Shown here in pieces: positions 9,579 through 19,584 of a stretch of DNA of 64,000 nt (position 1 is its first letter; every line of letters begins with the position of its first letter). Below the pieces are notes generated by a model. It worked only from the letters and a program-made list of their open reading frames with translations, searched no databases and was not told the DNA's origin. Made by a program: the position numbers and the translations under genes. The stretch comes from Sedimentibacter sp. MB31-C6 (lineage in GTDB: Bacteria > Bacillota > Clostridia > Tissierellales > Sedimentibacteraceae), in assembly GCF_035934735.1 (NCBI RefSeq), contig NZ_CP142396.1:930001-994000 (forward strand), given 5' to 3'.

Positions 9579-10579
9579 TACTTATCACCTCCATATTCCT
9601 TTTTACATAGCCAGCAACGACTTTTTTGGCCATTTGTATAATTGAAGAAAGGAGGTTCTTCTTCACTGCATATGGGCATCGCATTTGCACACCTAGGTTC
9701 AAATTTACATCCTTTAGGCATATATTTTGGATTAGGTACATTTCCAGGTATTGAATCTAAAACCTTAACATGTTGTCCCAATTTAGGTATCGACTTAAGT
9801 AACCCTTTTGTATAAGGGTGCTTAGGATTTTTAAATATTGAAAGTACATCTCCACTTTCAACTACACGACCACAATACATCACCACTACCTCATCACAGA
9901 TTTCAGCAATAACACCAAGATCATGTGTTATGAACAATACAGAAGTCCCTACAATTTTTTTAAGGTCATTCATAAGCTCAAGTATCTGAGCTTGTATTGT
10001 AACATCTAACGCAGTTGTAGGTTCGTCAGCAATAAGAACCTTTGGATTGCACACTAAAGCCATAGCAATCATAATTCTTTGCCTCATACCCCCTGAAAGT
10101 TGAAATGGATATTCATTTATAATTTTTTTTGCCCTTGGAATACTTATTTTTTCAAGCATATCTATAGTTCTATCAATTGCTTCTTTTTTGCTTACTTTGA
10201 AATGTTGAATTATTGCTTCTGATATTTGATCGCCTATTTTTAGAACAGGATTTAATGATGTCATTGGTTCTTGAAATATCATAGCAATTTCACTTCCACG
10301 AAGTTTTCTTTTTTCTTCTTCAGATATATTTAAAATATCTTTTCCATCTAAATGTATGCTGCCATCTACTACTTTTCCCTTTGTGCCCATTAATAAATTC
10401 ATAACAGACAAGGCTGTTACACTTTTACCACTACCAGATTCACCTACAATGCCAAGAGTAGAACCCTTTTTTAAAGTAATATCAACTTTATCTACAGACT
10501 TGACAACTCCATTGTCAGTAAAAAAATAGGTATGTAGATTTTTTATATCCAATAATATATTAGATTCTTTATCATTCAT
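9578..10579 (-). CDS. dppD: Oligopeptide/dipeptide ABC transporter ATPase, DppD/OppD type
   Basis: 333 residues with Walker A GESGSGKS at 46-53, Q-loop IFQEPMTSLNP, signature LSGGMRQR, Walker B VLIADEPTTAL and the C-terminal Cys cluster CKFEPRCANAMPIC. It is the second nucleotide-binding subunit of the importer and is encoded between DppC (17-bp gap) and DppF (1-base overlap). The two ATPases together give the heterodimer expected for Dpp/Opp systems. Confidence 0.93.
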   Translation of the reverse strand: MNDKESNILLDIKNLHTYFFTDNGVVKSVDKVDITLKKGSTLGIVGESGSGKSVTALSVMNLLMGTKGKVVDGSIHLDGKDILNISEEEKRKLRGSEIAMIFQEPMTSLNPVLKIGDQISEAIIQHFKVSKKEAIDRTIDMLEKISIPRAKKIINEYPFQLSGGMRQRIMIAMALVCNPKVLIADEPTTALDVTIQAQILELMNDLKKIVGTSVLFITHDLGVIAEICDEVVVMYCGRVVESGDVLSIFKNPKHPYTKGLLKSIPKLGQHVKVLDSIPGNVPNPKYMPKGCKFEPRCANAMPICSEEEPPFFNYTNGQKSRCWLCKKEYGGDK

Positions 10580-10596
10580 AATATATCATCTCCTCT

Positions 10597-11475
10597 CTAC
10601 TGTATCAATTTAGGGTCAAGCGCATCTCTTAATCCATCTCCAAGCAAATTAAAAGAAAGCACAGTTAAGAAAATTGCAAAACCTGGGAAAAATGTCATAT
10701 GCCAGTTTAAACCTACGTAAGCTCTTCCTGTACTTAACTGAAGACCCCATTCTGGACTAGGTGCGGCAGCTCCCATTCCTAAAAAGCTTAAACTTGAAGC
10801 AGTTAATATAGATGAACCAATGTTCATTGTATAATACACAATTATATTAGACATAGCTCCTGGAAGAATATGTTTAATTAATATTCTCGCATCACTTGCT
10901 CCTAAATTCTTTGCCGCTTGAACATAAACTGATTCTTTTTGTGCAAGAGTGCTACTTCTAACAATTCTTGCAAATGATGGAGCACTAAATATTGCTACAG
11001 CAATAACTACATTAAATATACCAGGCCCTAGGATTGCCATAATTCCAATTGCTAATATAACACCTGGAAAAGCAAATAGTGTATCTGATATCCTCATAAT
11101 TATGCTGTCAATAATACCTCCATAATATCCACTTAATAACCCTAAAATTGTTCCTACTATAGCTCCAACAGTAACAGAGGATAACCCAACTGCCAATGAT
11201 ATTCTTGCACCAAGAATAACCCTGCTAAATATATCCCTTCCAAATTCATCTGTACCAAACAAATGCTCTTTTGTAGGTCCTTGTAGAACGTTATTATAAT
11301 CAAATTCATCTACTCCATAAGGGACAATCATTTCCCCAAAAATCGATAATATAACTAGAATCAATATAAACAATAACGCAACAATCGCTGTTTTTTGCCT
11401 TTTAAACTTCATTAAAAACTCTGCGAAAGGAGTTCTAATGTCTTGTTTTTCACTTTTTTCCATTTTTTCAGTCAA
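10597..11475 (-). CDS. dppC: Dipeptide ABC transporter permease, DppC type
   Basis: 292 residues with a cytoplasmic N-terminus, a first membrane helix at about 30-52, then the OppC-type N-terminal motif GTDEFGRDIFSRVILGARISL and about five more helices. The EAA coupling motif appears as AAKNLGASDARILIKHILPG, which contacts the ATPases. The likely start is TTG at 11475, placed seven bases after GGAGG. An in-frame ATG lies four codons further on (11463). It follows DppB by 15 bp and pairs with it to form the membrane channel. Confidence 0.92.
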   Translation of the reverse strand: MTEKMEKSEKQDIRTPFAEFLMKFKRQKTAIVALLFILILVILSIFGEMIVPYGVDEFDYNNVLQGPTKEHLFGTDEFGRDIFSRVILGARISLAVGLSSVTVGAIVGTILGLLSGYYGGIIDSIIMRISDTLFAFPGVILAIGIMAILGPGIFNVVIAVAIFSAPSFARIVRSSTLAQKESVYVQAAKNLGASDARILIKHILPGAMSNIIVYYTMNIGSSILTASSLSFLGMGAAAPSPEWGLQLSTGRAYVGLNWHMTFFPGFAIFLTVLSFNLLGDGLRDALDPKLIQ

Positions 11476-11490
11476 AGTTTTTCCTCCTTT

Positions 11491-12411
11491 CTATTGTAAT
11501 TGTATCTCAGGATTTAAAGCCGCATAAATCAAATCTACCAACAAATTAATTAAAACAAAATGTAATGAAAAAATTAAAATCAATGATTGAATCATTGGAT
11601 AATCTCTAAAATTTACTGAATCAATCAAAAGACTTCCTAATCCTGAATATGCAAATACTGATTCAGTAACAACTGACCCGCCTAACAAAAATCCAAACTG
11701 TAATCCAACTACTGTTACAACAGACATCATTGAATTTCTAAAAACATGTTTCCAAAGTACTTTATTTTCTTTTAAACCTTTTGCTCTAGCAGTTCTAATA
11801 TAATCCTCTTTTAAAACTTCTATTATTGATGATCTTGTAAATCTTGCTATAATTGCAGCAACACTAGCCCCTAATGTTATTGAAGGCAGAATTAAATGTT
11901 TGATACTACCTGAACCAACTGTTGGAAGCAAATTTAATTTAACTGCAATAATATCTATTAAAATTAATCCTAACCAAAATGATGGTATTGATATACCAGA
12001 TACAGCGAATGTCATACCTGCATAATCTTGCCATTTAGATCTGTTTTTGCCTGAGAATACTCCAATGAAAACGCCAAATAAAACAGACCAAAACAAACTT
12101 GCAACAGTTAATTTTACTGTGTTCATATATCGTAAACCAATTTCATATGATACTGGTCTTTTTGTTTTTAAGGAATCTCCCATATCTCCCTTTAATAAAC
12201 CTAACATGTAATCCTTATATTGATCGATTACAGGTTTGTTTAAGCCAAGGGATTCTCTAATCATTTCTACATCTTCTAATGTTGCATCTGGTCCTGCTAC
12301 TCTTCTTGCCGGATCGCCTGGTATAAATCTTACAAACATAAATACAAATATAGAAATTAAAATTATAGTTGGAATTACTGCTAAAAGTCTTTTAATAAAA
12401 TAACGTAGCAT
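11491..12411 (-). CDS. dppB: Dipeptide ABC transporter permease, DppB type
   Basis: 306 residues starting MLRYFIKRLLAVIPTIILIS, the typical DppB/OppB first helix. The GDPARRVAGPDAT segment and EAA motif TARAKGLKENKVLWKHVFRN follow, with six membrane helices in total. It opens the distal part of the operon after a 178-bp gap from the binding-protein gene. That gap holds a strong stem-loop. Length and motifs match the family throughout. Confidence 0.93.
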   Translation of the reverse strand: MLRYFIKRLLAVIPTIILISIFVFMFVRFIPGDPARRVAGPDATLEDVEMIRESLGLNKPVIDQYKDYMLGLLKGDMGDSLKTKRPVSYEIGLRYMNTVKLTVASLFWSVLFGVFIGVFSGKNRSKWQDYAGMTFAVSGISIPSFWLGLILIDIIAVKLNLLPTVGSGSIKHLILPSITLGASVAAIIARFTRSSIIEVLKEDYIRTARAKGLKENKVLWKHVFRNSMMSVVTVVGLQFGFLLGGSVVTESVFAYSGLGSLLIDSVNFRDYPMIQSLILIFSLHFVLINLLVDLIYAALNPEIQLQ

Positions 12412-12510
12412 TTTATTTCACCACCTTGTATACTTTATTACTGCTTAAATATTATAATCGAAATCCTACTAATATAGGACTTTATCACAACTACTCATAA
12501 ATCAAGAAAT

Positions 12511-12552
12511 AAAATATTGGTATAAAGTTTAAATAAATTATACCAATATTTT
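12511..12552 (-). terminator. Stem-loop after the binding-protein gene (partial terminator or mRNA stabiliser)
   Basis: Perfect 15-bp inverted repeat: arms 12511-12525 and 12538-12552 with a 12-base loop; core TATTGGTATAA. It lies between the DppE-like gene and dppB. Such stems commonly let the binding protein be made in excess over the membrane components. Confidence 0.65.
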
Positions 12553-12589
12553 AAAGTTAAATTTAAATTATTTTACATATAAACTTTAT

Positions 12590-14191
12590 CTATTGTACAA
12601 CTCTTCCATTCGTTACGTCTAAAGACCCATCCGGAGTTGTAAGTATTCCACTTACATTATTTCTAGAAGCAAAAGATGTTTCATCAACAGTGAAAAATAT
12701 CATTGGAGCATCTTCCCAAACAATTTTTTGTGCTTTAACATATGCTTCTTCTCTTTTTTCTGGATCTGCAGTAGCTAAAGCAGCTTGTATTTCTTTATCA
12801 AATTCCGGATTGCTATAGTATGCAATATTGTATGATACTGGTGGGAATGACTCTGAAGCTGCTAATGGTCTTAAACCCCAGTCAGCATCACCTGTTGAAG
12901 GTGACCATCCTATAAGATACATTTCAACTCCTACATCTTTACCAGGAGTTCCTTCTGCATATCCTGTAATATTTTGATCCAAAGTTCCAACTTCCATATT
13001 TTCAACATTTACTGTGATTCCAACTAATGATAATTGTTGTTTAATAAATTGACTTGCTTTTATGTTAGTTGTAGTGTTATTACTCCAAAGTTTTACTTCA
13101 AAACCATCTTCATATCCAGCTTCTTTTAATAAAGATTTAGCTTTTTCAACATCGTAATCATATGGTGTTTGAGCACTATAATACTGTACATTTGGAGCTA
13201 TCAAAGAATCCATCGGTGCAGTAAAACCATTATATACTACGTTACTATAGGCCTCTTTATCAATAGCATAATTTAAGGCTTGTCTAACTTTTACATCATT
13301 AAAAGGTTCTTTTTCTGTATTTAAAGTGACATAACGTACTATTATTGATGGAATTGTTGTAACTGTAAGTTCGTCATTCGATCTTAAACTTTCAATTTGC
13401 TCTGTTGGAACAGGGAAAATGAAATCAGCATCTCCCGATTGAAGCATTGCTATTCTTGTACCATTTTCTACAACAGGTTTAAATGTAATTGAAGTAAACT
13501 CAGGCGCCCCACCCCAATAATCTTGATTAGCTGTTACTGTTAAATTTTCACCTGGTTTCCATTCCTTAAATACATATCTACCAGTACCTACAGGATGTTG
13601 AGATACTTCTTTTCCATATTCCTCAAGAGCTTTTGGACTTACCATTAAACCTGCTGGATGTGCTAATGTATTAATCATTGCACCAAATGGCTCACTTAAA
13701 GTAATTTTAATAGTATATTCATCTACTTTTTCATTTTTAGAGATAAGTTTAAATAAACTATTCCTCTTAAGTCCTTGAGTTTGATCAGCAAGCCTATCTA
13801 AATTAACAATAGCTGCATCTGCATTCCAATCAACTCCATCACTGAATTTTACACCTTCTCTTAATTTAATAGTAAATTCAGTAGCGTCATCATTAGCTGT
13901 ATAGCTTTCAGCTAATAAAGGAATTACTTTCATATCTTTGTCAAATCCAAATAATCCTTCCATCATTGTTTTTTGTGCTGAACCTGATAATGTATCATTA
14001 GCATCAGCGGGATCCATTGTAATAAAATCAGCAGCAGTTGCTATAACTATATCTGTTTTAGCAGTTTTATTTGGTGTTTCTGTTTCTGAAGTGTTAGGTA
14101 CTTCTGATGTTTCTTGAGGATTTGAACAACCAACCAGAACCATACCCATAATTAAAATTACACTTAAAAATGATAATAACTTTCTTTTCAT
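12590..14191 (-). CDS. Peptide-binding lipoprotein (SBP family 5, DppE/OppA type)
   Basis: 533 residues. The first 22 form a lipoprotein signal peptide: KRK, a hydrophobic stretch, then LVGC with Cys22 as the lipidation site. The SBP_bac_5 domain follows from about 75 (VIPLLAESYTANDDATEFTI, LREGVKFSDG, DVKVRQALNYAIDKEA). It would sit on the outer face of the membrane, capture peptides and hand them to DppBCDF. It is the first gene of the operon, with a clear promoter at 14260-14287. A Thr/Glu/Pro-rich linker (about 25-45) joins the lipid anchor to the domain. Confidence 0.93.
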   Translation of the reverse strand: MKRKLLSFLSVILIMGMVLVGCSNPQETSEVPNTSETETPNKTAKTDIVIATAADFITMDPADANDTLSGSAQKTMMEGLFGFDKDMKVIPLLAESYTANDDATEFTIKLREGVKFSDGVDWNADAAIVNLDRLADQTQGLKRNSLFKLISKNEKVDEYTIKITLSEPFGAMINTLAHPAGLMVSPKALEEYGKEVSQHPVGTGRYVFKEWKPGENLTVTANQDYWGGAPEFTSITFKPVVENGTRIAMLQSGDADFIFPVPTEQIESLRSNDELTVTTIPSIIVRYVTLNTEKEPFNDVKVRQALNYAIDKEAYSNVVYNGFTAPMDSLIAPNVQYYSAQTPYDYDVEKAKSLLKEAGYEDGFEVKLWSNNTTTNIKASQFIKQQLSLVGITVNVENMEVGTLDQNITGYAEGTPGKDVGVEMYLIGWSPSTGDADWGLRPLAASESFPPVSYNIAYYSNPEFDKEIQAALATADPEKREEAYVKAQKIVWEDAPMIFFTVDETSFASRNNVSGILTTPDGSLDVTNGRVVQ

Positions 14192-14259
14192 AATTTAACC
14201 TGTCCTCTCTTTCGCTCAAATTACAAATTCATAATTTCTACTGAGCTTATTTTAGTTTT

Positions 14260-14287
14260 ATTATAATGTGATTGAAGATATGGTCAA
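14260..14287 (-). promoter_or_regulatory. Vegetative promoter of the peptide transport operon
   Basis: Read on the minus strand: -35 TTGACC (14287-14282), 16-base spacer, -10 TATAAT (14265-14260). Transcription would start near 14253, about 60 bases before the lipoprotein ATG. I looked for a CodY-type box here and did not see a convincing one. Confidence 0.75.
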
Positions 14288-14542
14288 TTATAAATCGACT
14301 ATACAATATCTCTCAACAAATTTCTATAATTATAAGATAGTATGTTATTAAAGTCAATTACTTTTTTTCGTTTTTACGAATTTTATTGATAGTACGCAGG
14401 CTTATAGTTCGCATTTTTGTTTGCGGTAAAACGTTTATTTTATAACTGTTGTCTTTTGCCATGCCTTAAATTTCATCAATTATTGTGATTTCATAAATTA
14501 TACAAATATTATGATTTGTACTTATATAGACATACACAAAGC

Positions 14543-14582
14543 AAAACACATTGTATGCATATTTATTCATACAATGTGTTTT
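14543..14582 (-). terminator. Terminator of the export operon
   Basis: Perfect 15-bp arms (14543-14557 and 14568-14582; core ACACATTGTATG) with a 10-base loop, 41 bases after the HlyD-type gene stop. A-rich and T-rich flanks on both sides allow it to work in either direction. The rest of the 14192-14622 gap shows only the promoter above. Confidence 0.75.
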
Positions 14583-14622
14583 TTATTCTTGATACATTTT
14601 AAACTACATCATCTTTAAATTA

Positions 14623-15813
14623 TCAATATTCTATTAAAACAATATCATTTTCTTTTAATCCTGATATTACCTCTACATTTTTATCACCCTTAAGACCCGT
14701 TATAATTTCTGTTTCTATTTCTTCTGTTCCATTGATTAGTGTTACATATTCTTTATGAGATTTTTCATATACGGCATCTCTATCAATAAGTAGTACATTA
14801 TTTTTTTCTTCTATTACTATTACAATATCTACATCTGTTCCAATTTTAAGATTGTTGTTTTCCTTTAAATCTGCTTCTATTCTTATTCGTTTTTGTTCAA
14901 CACCAAGGTCAGAAACTTTAGATTGTGCCTTAGGATAAATTCTATTTACTATCAATTCTTCATCTATTTCATCACCATTCATTATTATAAATGGCATTTC
15001 ATCAGTTATTTCATGTGCATCTTCTGCTAATATTTCTACATATATACCAAGATTACTTTCATCTTGTATCTCTACAACAGGCACTCCTGTTTGCGTCATA
15101 CTACCTTGATGTACATTTAATTCAGTTACAACTCCATCAAATTCTGCTATAATTGAAGTTTGTTCTAAGTTCTTTTCCAATATTTTTATTTGTACCATAA
15201 TTTCCTCAATTTGAGCTTCATATTGCCTTTTTACATTAGATGATACACCTTGCAAGATTTGGTCATAATTATTTTTTGCTTCTTGCAATTGATTTTCTAG
15301 TAGTAACACATTATTTTCTGCCTCTTCATAATCCACTTGACTTACTACATTATTTTCATATAAAGTCTTTATTTTATCAAAATTACTTCTTGCAAAATCT
15401 AAATTATTCTCTATTGTATTAATATTTAGCTTAATATTAGATACTTCTTGAAAATCTGCACCTTTAGCTGATTCGTTATATTCTGCTGTAATTGCTTCAA
15501 CTTGCTTATTAGCTCTTTCGATTTCTAATTCAAAATTACTTTCATAAGTTAAAATCACATCACCTTTTTTAACTTTATCACCAACTTTAACATTAAGAAC
15601 TTCCACCTTCTGACTCATATCTGAATAAAACGTATTAATTCTTTTAGAATAAACTGAACCTGTTTCTTCAATGGTTTTTTGAATAGTACCCAATCCTACA
15701 GTTGTTGTCTGTCCTTCATATGATTCCTTTTCTTTTGTAAATACTGATATTGCAATAACAAGTCCTAAAATTATAAATATTGCTATTATGAAATACTTTT
15801 TTTTAATCTTCAT
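14623..15813 (-). CDS. HlyD/RND-type efflux adaptor subunit
   Basis: 396 residues from the ATG at 15813, which has RBS GGAGGG five bases upstream. A TTG four codons earlier overlaps that RBS and is less likely. One N-terminal membrane helix (KKKYFIIAIFIILGLVIAIS) is followed by a lipoyl/barrel-sandwich half (VEVLNVKVGDKVKKGDVILT). A coiled-coil hairpin of about 100 residues comes next, then the returning half (AEFDGVVTELNVHQGS) and a beta-barrel region. This is the MacA/YknX-type adaptor that works with an FtsX-like permease and ABC ATPase, as found in the next two genes. Probably exports a peptide, antibiotic or lipid. Confidence 0.88.
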   Translation of the reverse strand: MKIKKKYFIIAIFIILGLVIAISVFTKEKESYEGQTTTVGLGTIQKTIEETGSVYSKRINTFYSDMSQKVEVLNVKVGDKVKKGDVILTYESNFELEIERANKQVEAITAEYNESAKGADFQEVSNIKLNINTIENNLDFARSNFDKIKTLYENNVVSQVDYEEAENNVLLLENQLQEAKNNYDQILQGVSSNVKRQYEAQIEEIMVQIKILEKNLEQTSIIAEFDGVVTELNVHQGSMTQTGVPVVEIQDESNLGIYVEILAEDAHEITDEMPFIIMNGDEIDEELIVNRIYPKAQSKVSDLGVEQKRIRIEADLKENNNLKIGTDVDIVIVIEEKNNVLLIDRDAVYEKSHKEYVTLINGTEEIETEIITGLKGDKNVEVISGLKENDIVLIEY

Positions 15814-15835
15814 ATAACCCTCCAAATTCTCTTTA

Positions 15836-18184
15836 TTATGATATTCTATTTTTAAGTGCTTGCATAAAATCTAACTTGTTAATTTTCGTATAAGTCAAAT
15901 ATTGTGCCATAATCAAAAACACTATTGTTAAAAATATTGATATAATAACTCCACTAGCTGCAACAGGTTCATTCATTGTATATACGTCTGTAGAAAATGA
16001 CTTGCCCATATAATCAATAAGCCATAAACCCAATGGTATACCTATAATGATTCCTATGAATGACATAATCATATTTTCCCTTATCAGCATATTGAAAATT
16101 TCATTTTTAGTAAATCCCATAACACGCAACGAGGAAAATTCTAAAGTTCTTTCATTTATACTCATTAGAGTCATGCTATATACAATTATGAATCCTAAAA
16201 GTCCAGAAAACACTACCATAAAACTCATAGAAACAGCAGTAATTGTAGTAAATTCTTCAAACATACCTTTCATATCTTCTTGGGACTGAATTGTATTAAT
16301 GTTATTCATATCATCTAACTTTTTAGAAACATCATCATTTGAATTAAGATAGATACCGTTAATTATACCTTTATCCAAAAACCTACTGTTCATGTAATCC
16401 ATGTTCATATATCCATTAATTCCTAAACTTTGTTTTACAATTCCTTTAACAGTTACATAACTGTCATCTTTATTGGGTAAGAAATTTTTTACGAATACTT
16501 CATCCCCAATATTAACATTTAAAGAATCTGCTAAATTTGAAGAAATTAGAATTCCTTCAGAGGGAATTTTTAAATCATTTCCTTTCAAATCTTGAAAACC
16601 ATAAAATACAGAGTTATTTTGTAGTCCTATTATGTTAACAATTTTAGATTTCCTTCCATTTTCTATTTCAAATGGCAATTCAATTCTACCTTCCATATCC
16701 GTTACATTAACTTGTTTCGCAACTTCTTTTTTTACATTTTCATCTTGAAATCCTGTAAAGTTTATATTATATTCTACCTTCATAAATTCACTATAATGCC
16801 TGTTAAACATTATATCTATTATATCAATCATCCATATAGTCATAATTAACATGCCACAAGTAATCGCTACAGCTGCTCCAATAAAAGCAAACTTTTTCTT
16901 TTCTCTGAAAATATTTCTTAATACCATTTTCCAAGAAAAAGGTACATAATTCCAAATAAATTTCATATTTTCTATAATAATTCTTTTCCCCTTCTTGGGA
17001 GATTCTGGTTTCATAGATTCTGCTGGATTAATTTTTATTATTCCTCGAATTCCCCAGAATCCAGACATTATACAGAATAACAATGATAAAATAACCGAAG
17101 TTATAATACGATTATAATAAACTTTAATTGTAAGCATAGGAATATTAAAAAATACCAAATAATAGTTAGTCATTACACTGGATAAGGCAGTTCCTAATAA
17201 TGACCCTATAAGTCCGCCTATAATTCCTATAGAAGCAGCATATTTTAAATAATGTATAATTATTTCACTGTTTGTAAATCCTAAGGCTTTTAAAATTCCT
17301 ATAGAAGTTCTATCTTTTTTTACAATTCTTGAGAGCATAGAAGATAACATGATTCCAGCAAATACTAAAAATACTACAGGAATAGATTGAGACATCATTT
17401 CTAGCCCATCAATTTCCTGACTCATCATATTATTGCTTAATTGTTCATCTTTTTTTATTACTCTTTTTACTCCGTATTTCTCTAAATTGTCTTCTAGATA
17501 ATCAACAGTTTGGTCTAAATTATCCATATCATTTATGTTTATAATTATTTCATTGTAATTTCCATTTGCACCATATATTTTTCTTAAATAATCTTCTTCT
17601 ATAAATACTATTCCAAAACTTTCAGGATCCGGAAGTAAAGTTTGCTCATTTTCCATAATATAAACATATTCTGAGCTAGATGCAATTGCAGATACATTAA
17701 ATGTATACTCCCTACCATTTATCTGAAGTTTCACTTTATCTCCCAAGTTAATATTTCTAGCTGTTGCAAATTGCTCAATTACAATTATGTCCTTTTCTGA
17801 TAATTCTCTTTTACCTGATTTAACAAACAACTTATTTAACTTATTTTCATTTTTATTTACAGAAACAGCTCTTATATTTACTTTTTCATCATCGTCTTCA
17901 GTGATAAATGATGTATCAAAAACAAGCCTTGCTTCAGCTTCTTTTATATCAGATTCCCCTATTAAACTACTCTCAAGTTTTTCAGGAATACTGACAGCAG
18001 TTACAAAAATATCTGAAAAATTTGTTTCTTCATAATATTCATTTAGTGAGTCCTTCAAATTAAGTGCGGAATTATTTACAGCTGTAAATACAAATAAACC
18101 AGTTATAACTATAGCTAAAACTGCTATATATTGACCTTTAGTACTTCTTATCATTCTGAAAAGTCTTTTATCAAGCTTTTTCAT
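15836..18184 (-). CDS. FtsX-like ABC transporter permease (long form)
   Basis: 782 residues from the ATG at 18184, which overlaps the ATPase stop (TAATG). It has an N-terminal helix, a large outer domain of about 200 residues, and three helices around 265-385 forming the first FtsX domain. A further helix near 440 and a second outer domain follow, then three C-terminal helices (second FtsX domain: EFSSLRVMGFTKNEIFNMLI). This duplicated layout is typical of large FtsX/MacB-type export permeases of Firmicutes. The neighbouring ATPase and HlyD adaptor complete the pump. Confidence 0.88.
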   Translation of the reverse strand: MKKLDKRLFRMIRSTKGQYIAVLAIVITGLFVFTAVNNSALNLKDSLNEYYEETNFSDIFVTAVSIPEKLESSLIGESDIKEAEARLVFDTSFITEDDDEKVNIRAVSVNKNENKLNKLFVKSGKRELSEKDIIVIEQFATARNINLGDKVKLQINGREYTFNVSAIASSSEYVYIMENEQTLLPDPESFGIVFIEEDYLRKIYGANGNYNEIIININDMDNLDQTVDYLEDNLEKYGVKRVIKKDEQLSNNMMSQEIDGLEMMSQSIPVVFLVFAGIMLSSMLSRIVKKDRTSIGILKALGFTNSEIIIHYLKYAASIGIIGGLIGSLLGTALSSVMTNYYLVFFNIPMLTIKVYYNRIITSVILSLLFCIMSGFWGIRGIIKINPAESMKPESPKKGKRIIIENMKFIWNYVPFSWKMVLRNIFREKKKFAFIGAAVAITCGMLIMTIWMIDIIDIMFNRHYSEFMKVEYNINFTGFQDENVKKEVAKQVNVTDMEGRIELPFEIENGRKSKIVNIIGLQNNSVFYGFQDLKGNDLKIPSEGILISSNLADSLNVNIGDEVFVKNFLPNKDDSYVTVKGIVKQSLGINGYMNMDYMNSRFLDKGIINGIYLNSNDDVSKKLDDMNNINTIQSQEDMKGMFEEFTTITAVSMSFMVVFSGLLGFIIVYSMTLMSINERTLEFSSLRVMGFTKNEIFNMLIRENMIMSFIGIIIGIPLGLWLIDYMGKSFSTDVYTMNEPVAASGVIISIFLTIVFLIMAQYLTYTKINKLDFMQALKNRIS

Positions 18185-18891
18185 TACCACTCAATCCTTT
18201 CAGGTGAAATAGGGTCATCATTCACTACAACTTCTGTGATTTTTCCGCTTCGCATTTTTATAACTCTATCTGCCATTTCTGCAATAGAAGAATTATGAGT
18301 TATAACTATTATTGTATTCTTATATTTTATATTTACATCCTTTAGAACTTTTAGAATTGATATACCTGTTTCGAAATCTAATGCGCCAGTTGGTTCATCA
18401 CATAATAATATTTGAGGGTTTTTAGCAACTGCCCTTGCTATTGCAACTCTCTGTTGTTCTCCACCGCTCATTTGTGAAGGAAAATGATCTATTCTATCTC
18501 CTAACCCTACAGAAGACATAACTTCTTCAATATCAATTGAATCTTCGCCAATTTCTGTTGCTAGCTCTACATTTTCTCTAGCTGTTAAAGTAGCCATAAG
18601 ATTATAAAATTGAAATACAAAACCTATTTTATTTCTTCGATATTTCGTTAGTCCTTTATCATTCATATCTGTCAACAACTCATCATTGAAATATACTTTA
18701 CCACTAGAAGGTGTATCCATTCCGCCAATTATATTTAATAAGGTGCTTTTTCCAGACCCACTAGGTCCTAATATAACAATAAACTCACCTTTACATACTT
18801 CAAAACTTGCATCTTCTAAAGCTTTTACTGTTACTTCTCCCATTTGATAATATTTGCTTAAATTTTCAACTTTTAAAACTATTTTGCTCAT
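18184..18891 (-). CDS. ABC transporter ATPase, MacB/LolD type
   Basis: 235 residues from the ATG at 18891, which is preceded by GGGGGTGAACATA. Upstream in-frame ATGs would overlap the TetR gene and lack an RBS. Walker A GPSGSGKST, Q-loop FVFQFYNL, signature MSGGEQQR, Walker B ILLCDEPTGALD and the H-loop VITHNSS are all present in order. The LMATLTARENVELA segment after the Q-loop is characteristic of LolD/MacB/FtsE-type ATPases that drive FtsX-like permeases. The gene lies 25 bp after the TetR gene and is translationally coupled to the permease gene. Confidence 0.92.
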   Translation of the reverse strand: MSKIVLKVENLSKYYQMGEVTVKALEDASFEVCKGEFIVILGPSGSGKSTLLNIIGGMDTPSSGKVYFNDELLTDMNDKGLTKYRRNKIGFVFQFYNLMATLTARENVELATEIGEDSIDIEEVMSSVGLGDRIDHFPSQMSGGEQQRVAIARAVAKNPQILLCDEPTGALDFETGISILKVLKDVNIKYKNTIIVITHNSSIAEMADRVIKMRSGKITEVVVNDDPISPERIEW

Positions 18892-18916
18892 TATGTTCAC
18901 CCCCACATCAATTTTA

Positions 18917-19549
18917 TTAGCCATCTTTTTGCTCATTTAATATTCCATACATAACAATTTTCATTAACTTTATATATTCTTCTTTCATCTCTTCATAATA
19001 CATTTTAAAGTTAGCAGTATCATCTGTTAAATATGGTGTGAATTTCAATTCAATTATATTAGTAATTGCTGTTATAATAGAAATAACATTATTAACATCA
19101 ATATCTCTTTTCAATGACAGATTTTTGATAATTTCAGCCATAATATTATAACCTATCTCCTTTAATTCGGAATATCTTTTGTCAAGTTCTGATTTTAGTT
19201 TTGGAGGAGAGTTATAAAAACTTTTTATTACTAACTTATAATGCAAAGGATTCTTTATGAAAAAATTATATTTATTCTCCATCAATTTCATAAGTATTGT
19301 TATCAAATCAGTATCTTGCAAATCAATCTTATTGTAATTAAATAATAAATCATCTAATATATCATCCACACATTCATTTATAGTTGTCATGTAAAGTTTT
19401 TCTTTAGTACCAAAATAATGAAATATCAATCCTTTAGATACATCAGCTTTTATACTAATACTATCTGTACTTGCTTTTTCAAATCCATGTTCAGAAAATT
19501 CTTCAAGACTAGCTATAAGTATTCTTTCTTTTTTTGATTTGTCCAACAT
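18917..19549 (-). CDS. TetR-family repressor of the export operon
   Basis: 210 residues with a TetR N-terminal helix-turn-helix at about 10-55 (ILIASLEEFSEHGFEKASTDSISIKADVSKGLIFHYFGTKE, read in parts) and a helical ligand-binding domain. It is the first gene of the operon (TetR, ATPase, permease, adaptor). The promoter lies between two palindromes that fit TetR operators, which indicates negative autoregulation relieved by the exported compound. RBS AAAGGA precedes the ATG. Confidence 0.92.
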   Translation of the reverse strand: MLDKSKKERILIASLEEFSEHGFEKASTDSISIKADVSKGLIFHYFGTKEKLYMTTINECVDDILDDLLFNYNKIDLQDTDLITILMKLMENKYNFFIKNPLHYKLVIKSFYNSPPKLKSELDKRYSELKEIGYNIMAEIIKNLSLKRDIDVNNVISIITAITNIIELKFTPYLTDDTANFKMYYEEMKEEYIKLMKIVMYGILNEQKDG

Positions 19550-19584
19550 TATTAGTATCCTTTCATTTACTTTTATTTACATCA

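Noticed and set aside
9553-9741. A minus-strand frame within the DppD gene in another phase
   Set aside because: It overlaps conserved codons including the Cys cluster of DppD and has no homology or separate RBS.
14341-14540. CodY or catabolite operator upstream of the peptide operon
   Set aside because: Only weak dyads such as TTCGT/ACGAA are present; none fits a CodY or CRE consensus.
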